From assembly GCA_903970125.1 (NCBI GenBank), contig CAJCHW010000182.1, positions 1-35,738 on the forward strand: DNA of 35,738 bases. Reading direction: 5' to 3'. Source of the DNA: Chlamydiota bacterium. Its GTDB lineage: Bacteria; Actinomycetota; Thermoleophilia; Solirubrobacterales; Solirubrobacteraceae. Shown piece by piece: positions 31,519 to 35,738 of the stretch. The position numbers and the translations under genes are program-made. Position 1 is the first letter of the stretch; the number at the start of each line of letters is the position of its first letter. Under the pieces are notes generated by a model, which saw only the letters and a list, made by a program, of their open reading frames with translations, ran no database searches and was not told where the DNA came from.

Positions 31519-32776
31519 ACGGGTCCTCCGCGCTGACCGTGTCCGGGCCCGACAGCTCGAACGCCGCGTGCAGGGCGCGCACCGCAGTCTCCACCCGGCC
31601 GCGGTCGATCACGCACGAGATCTTGATCGGCGAGGTCGAGATCATCTCGATGTTGATGCCCTCGTCGGTGAGCACGCGAAAGACCTTGGCGGCGACCCCC
31701 GGGTGCGTGCGCATCCCTGCGCCCACGATCGAAACCTTGCCCATCTGCTCCTGCGCGCGCAGGCTTTCAAACAGCCCGCCGGCCAGTGGCTGGAGCGCGC
31801 CCGTGGCCATCTGCAGGTCGTCGTGGGACACGGTGAAGGAGATCTCCGCGCTGCCACCCGCCGACAGTGGCACGTTCTGCGTGATCATGTCCACGTTGAC
31901 GTTGGCCAGCGCGAGCGCGTCGAAGATGCGCGCAGCCGCCCCCGGCTCGTGCTGCACGCCAAGCAACGTAACCATCGATTCCGACGTTGAGTGGGTGACG
32001 CCAGTGACAAGCGGTCGCTCCTCCATGTGCTTCATCGTCGCACTTTCGGAGTCCACCACGGTGCCTGGGGCGTCCTCAAACGATGAGCGGCAGTGGATGG
32101 GCACGGCGTGGTTGCGTGCGTACTCCACCGATCGCAACTGCAGGACACCTGCGCCCGACGCGGACATCTCCAGCATCTCCTCAAAGGAGACACGCGGGAG
32201 CTTGCGCGCCTCGGGCACGATGCGCGGGTCGGCGCTGAAGACCCCAGCCACATCGGTGTAGATCTCACACGCCGACGCACCCAGCGCGGCGGCCACGGCG
32301 ACCGCCGTGGTGTCAGAGCCACCACGGCCGAGCGTGGTCACGTCCGCCGCCGTGGATACCCCCTGAAACCCCGCTACGAGGACGATCCTGTCGTCGGCGA
32401 GCGCCTGCTCGATGCGGTCCGCGCGCACCTCCACGATGCGTGCCTTCGTGTGCCACGTGTCCGTGACGATCCCCGCCTGAGAGCCCGTGAAGGAGACCGC
32501 GTGGTGGCCGAGGTCGTGAATGGCCATCGCGCACAGGGCGCAGGAGATCCGCTCGCCCGTTGACAGCAGCATGTCCATCTCCCTGGGATCCGGGGCCGTG
32601 GAAACCTCGTTGGCCATGGAGATGAGCTCATCGGTGGTCTTGCCACGTGCCGAGAGCACCCCCACCACGCGATAGCCCTGCTCGCGCCTGGCAACGATCC
32701 GGCGCGCTGCATGCTTGATGCGCTCGGCATCGGCCACCGAGGTGCCACCGAACTTCATTACGACGATGTCGGACAC
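31499..32776 (-). CDS. lysC: Aspartate kinase
   Basis: Aspartate kinase makes aspartyl phosphate, the entry to Lys, Met, Thr and diaminopimelate. The 425-residue protein has [20 protein letters not shown] at the start, [36 protein letters not shown] and [20 protein letters not shown]. Two ACT domains follow from about residue 265 ([20 protein letters not shown] and [19 protein letters not shown]), so allosteric feedback control is expected. The GTG at 32776 gives the normal N-terminus. It lies 18 bases after recR on the same strand; a dnaX-recR-lysC neighbourhood is known in other actinobacteria. Confidence 0.96.
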   Translation of the reverse strand: MSDIVVMKFGGTSVADAERIKHAARRIVARREQGYRVVGVLSARGKTTDELISMANEVSTAPDPREMDMLLSTGERISCALCAMAIHDLGHHAVSFTGSQAGIVTDTWHTKARIVEVRADRIEQALADDRIVLVAGFQGVSTAADVTTLGRGGSDTTAVAVAAALGASACEIYTDVAGVFSADPRIVPEARKLPRVSFEEMLEMSASGAGVLQLRSVEYARNHAVPIHCRSSFEDAPGTVVDSESATMKHMEERPLVTGVTHSTSESMVTLLGVQHEPGAAARIFDALALANVNVDMITQNVPLSAGGSAEISFTVSHDDLQMATGALQPLAGGLFESLRAQEQMGKVSIVGAGMRTHPGVAAKVFRVLTDEGINIEMISTSPIKISCVIDRGRVETAVRALHAAFELSGPDTVSAEDPFTGAGL

Positions 32777-32794
32777 GCTCCAGAAGTTATCGCG

Positions 32795-33418
32795 CTACAC
32801 GGTGCGGCGGCCGGCCAGGGCCTTGCCCACAGTGACCTCGTCGGCGTACTCGAGGTCGGCGCCCACCGGCAGGCCAGAGGCAAGACGCGTGAGTGTCAGC
32901 TCCGGTCGTCTCGCACGAAGCTCAGCCGCGATATGCAGCGCCGTCGCCTCGCCCGTGGTGGTGGGATTGGTCGCCAGAATGATCTCCCGCACGGCCTCGT
33001 CGGAGTCCGGCGCCGAGCCCTGCACACGTGCATACAGCTCGGCGATCTTGATGTCGTCGGGATCGACGCCGTCCATCGGCGAAAGCGCGCCGCCGAGTAC
33101 GTGGTAGAGGCCGTGGTACTCGTGGGTGCGCTCGATCGAGATCACATCCGAGGACTCCTCCACGACGCATATGGCCGAGCGATCGCGCCGCGTGTCCTGG
33201 CAGATCGTGCAGCGCGTCTGGTCAGCGAGGTTGAAGCAGACCTCGCAAAGGCGGATCTTCTCCTTGACTTCGCGGATCGCGTCGGCCAGGGCCAGCGCGT
33301 CCTGGGCGGGCGCGCGCATGATGTGAAACGCAAGCCGCTGCGCGGTCCTGGAGCCGATGCCCGGGAGCTTGGAGAGCTCCGTCACCAGCCGCTGGACAGG
33401 GGGCGCATAGCCGCTCAA
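32795..33418 (-). CDS. recR: Recombination protein RecR
   Basis: RecR works with RecO/RecF to load RecA on gapped DNA. The 207-residue protein shows the helix-hairpin-helix LPGIGSRTAQRLAFHIM near residue 18, the four-cysteine zinc finger CEVCFNLADQTRCTIC, and the Toprim domain with CVVEESSDVISIERT, GALSPMDGVDPDDI and ATNPTTTGEATALHIA. The start is a TTG at 33418 sharing TTGA with the dnaX stop; no closer ATG or GTG fits the conserved N-terminus. The ybaB/ebfC gene usually placed between dnaX and recR is missing. Confidence 0.96.
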   Translation of the reverse strand: MSGYAPPVQRLVTELSKLPGIGSRTAQRLAFHIMRAPAQDALALADAIREVKEKIRLCEVCFNLADQTRCTICQDTRRDRSAICVVEESSDVISIERTHEYHGLYHVLGGALSPMDGVDPDDIKIAELYARVQGSAPDSDEAVREIILATNPTTTGEATALHIAAELRARRPELTLTRLASGLPVGADLEYADEVTVGKALAGRRTV

Positions 33419-35274
33419 GAGAGCTCTACTGCGTCAAGCTCGGCGATCAAGCGTGCGATCAGCTCCTCCTCGCCGGGTGTGCGCGGCGCTTGCACGATCC
33501 CATCGCGCAACTCGTATGAGAGGTTCACGCGACGGCCGACGACCAGCGAAAGCTTGTCCGTGAGCGTCGCGTGGTGGCCTCGGTCTTCAGCCTTGCGCTT
33601 GGAAAAGGCGGCGGTGGGCGGAAACGCGATCGTGACCTCGTTGGCCTCCAAGCGCACAGGCTGGCCGTCGGCGATCAGCGCACCCGTGAGCGCGTTCTCG
33701 GTGCGAATGAGGTCGAGTGCCTCCGACCAGCGCGCGCGTAGCGAGTCGAGATCGTCGACCGGGTCGGCCTGATGAGCGGGCTCGGCCATCCCAACAGGAT
33801 CTGCCTGAGCAACGGGCTCCGCCTGACCAACAGGCTCTGCCTGACCAACAGGCTCTGCCTGAGCAACGAGCTCTGCCTGCCCAGCGGGCTCCGCCTGCTC
33901 AATGGGCGCGGCTTGCTCAGCGGGCTCCGCCTGCTCAACGGGCTCGGCCTGCTGGAACGCCTGCCGCTGCGGTGCGGGCGAAACGGGCGGCGGCGAGTCC
34001 GGCGAAAGACGCTTTTCGAGGCCCTCGATGCGCGCCAGCAGCGCGGCTGCCGAGGTGTCCACAGCGGGGCTCGACGCCTTTACCAGGGCGAGCTCCAGCT
34101 GGGTGCGCGCGTCAGCGCCGGCCCGCGTCGCCTCCCGGGCTCTCGCCAGCAGATCGAGCAACCGCACAAGCGTGACGCGCTGGATGCTCTCGGCCTGCGC
34201 AGCAAGGCGTGCATCGGCCTCCGGCGTAAGCGAGAGCTCGCGTGGGACCGAACCCAGCGCTTGCGACACGAGCACATCCCGGCTGCGGCCCTCCAGGTCG
34301 GACGCCAGCGAGCCTGCATCACGGCCACTGTCCACGCACGCCGAGATCGCGCCCAGTGCGGCGGCACCGTCACCGCGCGCCACCGCGTCAAGCAGCCCTT
34401 CTACAACCTCAAAGTCGACGAGCCCAAGAACCGCCAGCACGTCATCGAGGGCGACGTGGGTGCCGCTGTAGGTCACAAGCTGCTCGAGCGTGCCCAGCGC
34501 ATCGCGGAAGCTACCCGTCGCCGACCGTGCGATCGCAGCGATCGCCTCAGGCGCAATCTCGATCTGCTCAAGCACCGCCACGCGGGCAAGCACGGTTGAG
34601 ATCTGCTCGGTGCCTGGACGGCGAAAGTCAAAGCGATGGCAACGGTCAATCACCGTTGCCGGCACCTTCTGGGCATCCGTGGTGGCGAGCACGAACACCG
34701 TGTTCGGGGGCGGCTCCTCAAGGGTCTTCAGAAAGGCGTTCCAGGCGGCAGGGGTGAGCATGTGAGCCTCGTCGAGGATGTAAACCTTGTGTCGTCCCGA
34801 GACCGGCGCAAAGGCGATTCGATCCCGCAGCTCGCGGATGTCGTCCACGGAGTTGTTCGACGCAGCATCCATCTCGATCACATCCAGGGAGGTCGCCTCC
34901 GCGACTGCGCGGCAGGATTCGCAGGAGCCGCACGGCTCGGTGGTTGGTCCGTTTATGCAGTTCAGGCAGGACGCGAGGATCTTGGCCATCGAAGTCTTGC
35001 CGGTACCGCGTGAGCCCACGAAGAGGTACGCGTGGTGGACCTTGCCCTGCGCCACAGCGTTGTGAAGCGTGCGCACAACCTGGTCCTGGCCAACCACGTC
35101 AGCGAACGTGCGCGGGCGGTGACGGCGGTATAGCGAGCGCTGATCGTCGCCTGCTTGCGACGGCAGCGGCGCGGCGACTGCCGGGGCCTCGGTCGGCAGT
35201 TGCTGGGCCTCAACTGGCAGTTCTGCAGCGTCTGGCTGGAGCTGCTCGAACTGTGGCTGTGGCTGGCTGGACAC
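33415..35274 (-). CDS. dnaX: DNA polymerase III subunit gamma/tau
   Basis: DnaX is the clamp-loader ATPase of the replicase. Using the GTG at 35274 the protein has 619 residues. A Gln/Pro/Glu-rich extension of about 46 residues precedes the core SLYRRHRPRTFADVVGQ. Walker A is GSRGTGKTS (87-95), zinc cysteines are near 106, 115, 118 and 121, DEAHMLT is Walker B, and ATTDAQKVPATVIDRC is the sensor region. A linker of eleven hexapeptide repeats (33757-33951) leads to the tau domain (SLRARWSEALDLIRTENALTGALI). TTG 35304 is another start; GTG was preferred because a TAGACT box lies 11 bases upstream. No frameshift signal for gamma was identified. Confidence 0.94.
   Translation of the reverse strand: MSSQPQPQFEQLQPDAAELPVEAQQLPTEAPAVAAPLPSQAGDDQRSLYRRHRPRTFADVVGQDQVVRTLHNAVAQGKVHHAYLFVGSRGTGKTSMAKILASCLNCINGPTTEPCGSCESCRAVAEATSLDVIEMDAASNNSVDDIRELRDRIAFAPVSGRHKVYILDEAHMLTPAAWNAFLKTLEEPPPNTVFVLATTDAQKVPATVIDRCHRFDFRRPGTEQISTVLARVAVLEQIEIAPEAIAAIARSATGSFRDALGTLEQLVTYSGTHVALDDVLAVLGLVDFEVVEGLLDAVARGDGAAALGAISACVDSGRDAGSLASDLEGRSRDVLVSQALGSVPRELSLTPEADARLAAQAESIQRVTLVRLLDLLARAREATRAGADARTQLELALVKASSPAVDTSAAALLARIEGLEKRLSPDSPPPVSPAPQRQAFQQAEPVEQAEPAEQAAPIEQAEPAGQAELVAQAEPVGQAEPVGQAEPVAQADPVGMAEPAHQADPVDDLDSLRARWSEALDLIRTENALTGALIADGQPVRLEANEVTIAFPPTAAFSKRKAEDRGHHATLTDKLSLVVGRRVNLSYELRDGIVQAPRTPGEEELIARLIAELDAVELS
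33757..33951. repeat. 18-base tandem repeat in dnaX (11 units, QAEPV-x)
   Basis: In the dnaX frame 195 bases encode ten hexapeptides plus five residues, variants of Q-A-E-P-V-[EGA]: QAEPVE, QAEPAE, QAAPIE, QAEPAG, QAELVA, QAEPVG twice, QAEPVA, QADPVG, MAEPAH, QADPV. Two adjacent units are almost identical at DNA level, so the array is probably prone to length change. It forms an acidic, flexible linker before the tau C-terminal domain. Confidence 0.9.
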
Positions 35275-35285
35275 CGGGAAGGGTG

Positions 35286-35291
35286 AGTCTA
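35286..35291 (-). promoter_or_regulatory. -10-like box upstream of dnaX
   Basis: TAGACT on the minus strand lies 11 bases before the GTG at 35274. It supports that start over the TTG at 35304, which would lie upstream of the box. Confidence 0.3.
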
Positions 35292-35330
35292 GCCGCGGGT
35301 GCAATGGGTCACGCAGCCCGGGCCGGCCGG

Positions 35331-35336
35331 TAGCGT
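35331..35336 (+). promoter_or_regulatory. -10-like box, probable leaderless promoter of the membrane protein gene
   Basis: TAGCGT is followed by 7 bases and the GTG at 35344. It faces the dnaX box across about 40 bases of divergent spacer. Confidence 0.3.
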
Positions 35337-35343
35337 CTAGCCC

Positions 35344-35738
35344 GTGAGCGCCCCGGCCCCCTCAGCTCTACGCGCCGGCGCGCGGGTCGCTGTGGTGGTC
35401 GGCGCTGGGGCGGTACTGCTGCGTGTCATCACAGGGGTCGCCTTCGCCAACTACGACACGCTGTACGCGCTCGTTTGGGGCCAGCAGCTCTCGCGCGGTG
35501 AAGATCCGCAGTACGCGATCCCGATCGCACCCACGCCGCACCCGCTCGTGGAGGGGCTCGGAGCGGTACTCGGTCCGCTCGGTCCACGCACGGCCACCGA
35601 CGTCACGCTCTGGCTTGCGTACCTGGCGCTGTCGACGTGCGGCTACCTCGTTTACCGCCTCGGCACGCAATGGTTCAATCGGCCCACCGGCATGGTCGCG
35701 GCGCTGGTGTTGCTCACCCGCACGCCCATTCTCTCTTA
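35344..35738 (+). CDS. Polytopic membrane protein, possible GT-C glycosyltransferase (3' truncated)
   Basis: A GTG at 35344 opens a frame that is still open at the end of the window, giving 131 residues. A hydrophobic N-terminal helix (VAVVVGAGAVLLRVI) is followed by NYDTLYALVWGQQLSRGEDP, then PIAPTPHPLVEGLGAVLGPLG, a second membrane segment (VTLWLAYLALSTCGYLVYRLG) and the start of a third (MVAALVLLTRTPILS). The acidic residue after the first helix and the WGxxLxRG-x-P motif are what I associate with lipid-linked-sugar glycosyltransferases of the GT-C fold, but only a quarter of the protein is present, so this is tentative. Divergent from dnaX. Confidence 0.65.
   Translation, partial: MSAPAPSALRAGARVAVVVGAGAVLLRVITGVAFANYDTLYALVWGQQLSRGEDPQYAIPIAPTPHPLVEGLGAVLGPLGPRTATDVTLWLAYLALSTCGYLVYRLGTQWFNRPTGMVAALVLLTRTPILS

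Noticed and set aside
35729-35738. Last bases TCTCTTA resemble the Nextera mosaic end
   Set aside because: Only seven bases match, the preceding base differs from the mosaic end, and the codons continue a sensible membrane-protein sequence.

Overview
This window is high-GC, gene-dense bacterial DNA, about 97% of it in genes, with no rRNA, CRISPR, insertion sequence or phage gene. The gene content and order (rsmI-metG-tatD-rsmA-ispE, tRNA-Gln-glmU-prs-rplY-pth-mfd, dnaX-recR-lysC) point to an actinobacterium. Several lineage-type small proteins (a cysteine-free FmdB, a CEDC-type 78-residue protein, an AT-hook/winged-helix protein) suggest class Thermoleophilia, near Solirubrobacterales. That placement is inference from memory of these families. 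The first 18 bases match the 3' end of an Illumina TruSeq adapter, so the window begins at an assembly contig end; the last gene also runs off the right end.

Region 1 (19-15132, all minus strand) is a long housekeeping cluster read from right to left: ROK sugar kinase, rsmI, metG, tatD, rsmA, ispE, a small two-helix membrane protein, a PucR-type regulator, tRNA-Gln(TTG), glmU, prs, rplY, pth, mfd and a truncated lipoprotein. Many junctions are 4-16 base overlaps, so translational coupling is likely. It joins cell-wall precursor synthesis (glmU, ispE), nucleotide supply (prs), ribosome maturation (rsmI, rsmA, rplY), translation recycling (pth) and repair (mfd).

Region 2 (15165-20357) is more lineage-specific: FmdB-like protein, a one-helix membrane protein, a four-cysteine small protein and L-2-hydroxyglutarate oxidase on the minus strand, then an NAD(P)-binding protein, an SRPBCC protein and a putative nucleoid-associated protein on the plus strand. 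A strong 18-bp hairpin separates these from the convergent mdh.

Region 3 (20483-29347) is central metabolism: an overlapping icd-mdh pair on the minus strand and sdhA-sdhB-sdhE on the plus strand. The succinate dehydrogenase looks non-classical: SdhB has an extra cysteine in its third cluster motif and the third gene encodes a two-CCG-domain protein. An AidB-like acyl-CoA dehydrogenase and a site-2 protease with a probable CBS pair lie between.

Region 4 (29387-35738) holds a UDP-GlcNAc 2-epimerase/sugar dehydrogenase pair, convergent with lysC-recR-dnaX, and the start of a polytopic membrane protein resembling a GT-C glycosyltransferase.

The most unusual signal is a 38-base, loop-free near-palindrome inside ispE (10051-10088). 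It keeps the reading frame, both strands encode the same 13-residue peptide, and it lies in what appears to be an inserted loop of the enzyme; this resembles a protein-coding palindromic mobile element. A second signal is that many genes start 6-11 bases after a TANNNT box without a good Shine-Dalgarno sequence, which suggests frequent leaderless transcription. I did not find a clear new multi-gene defence or biosynthetic system.
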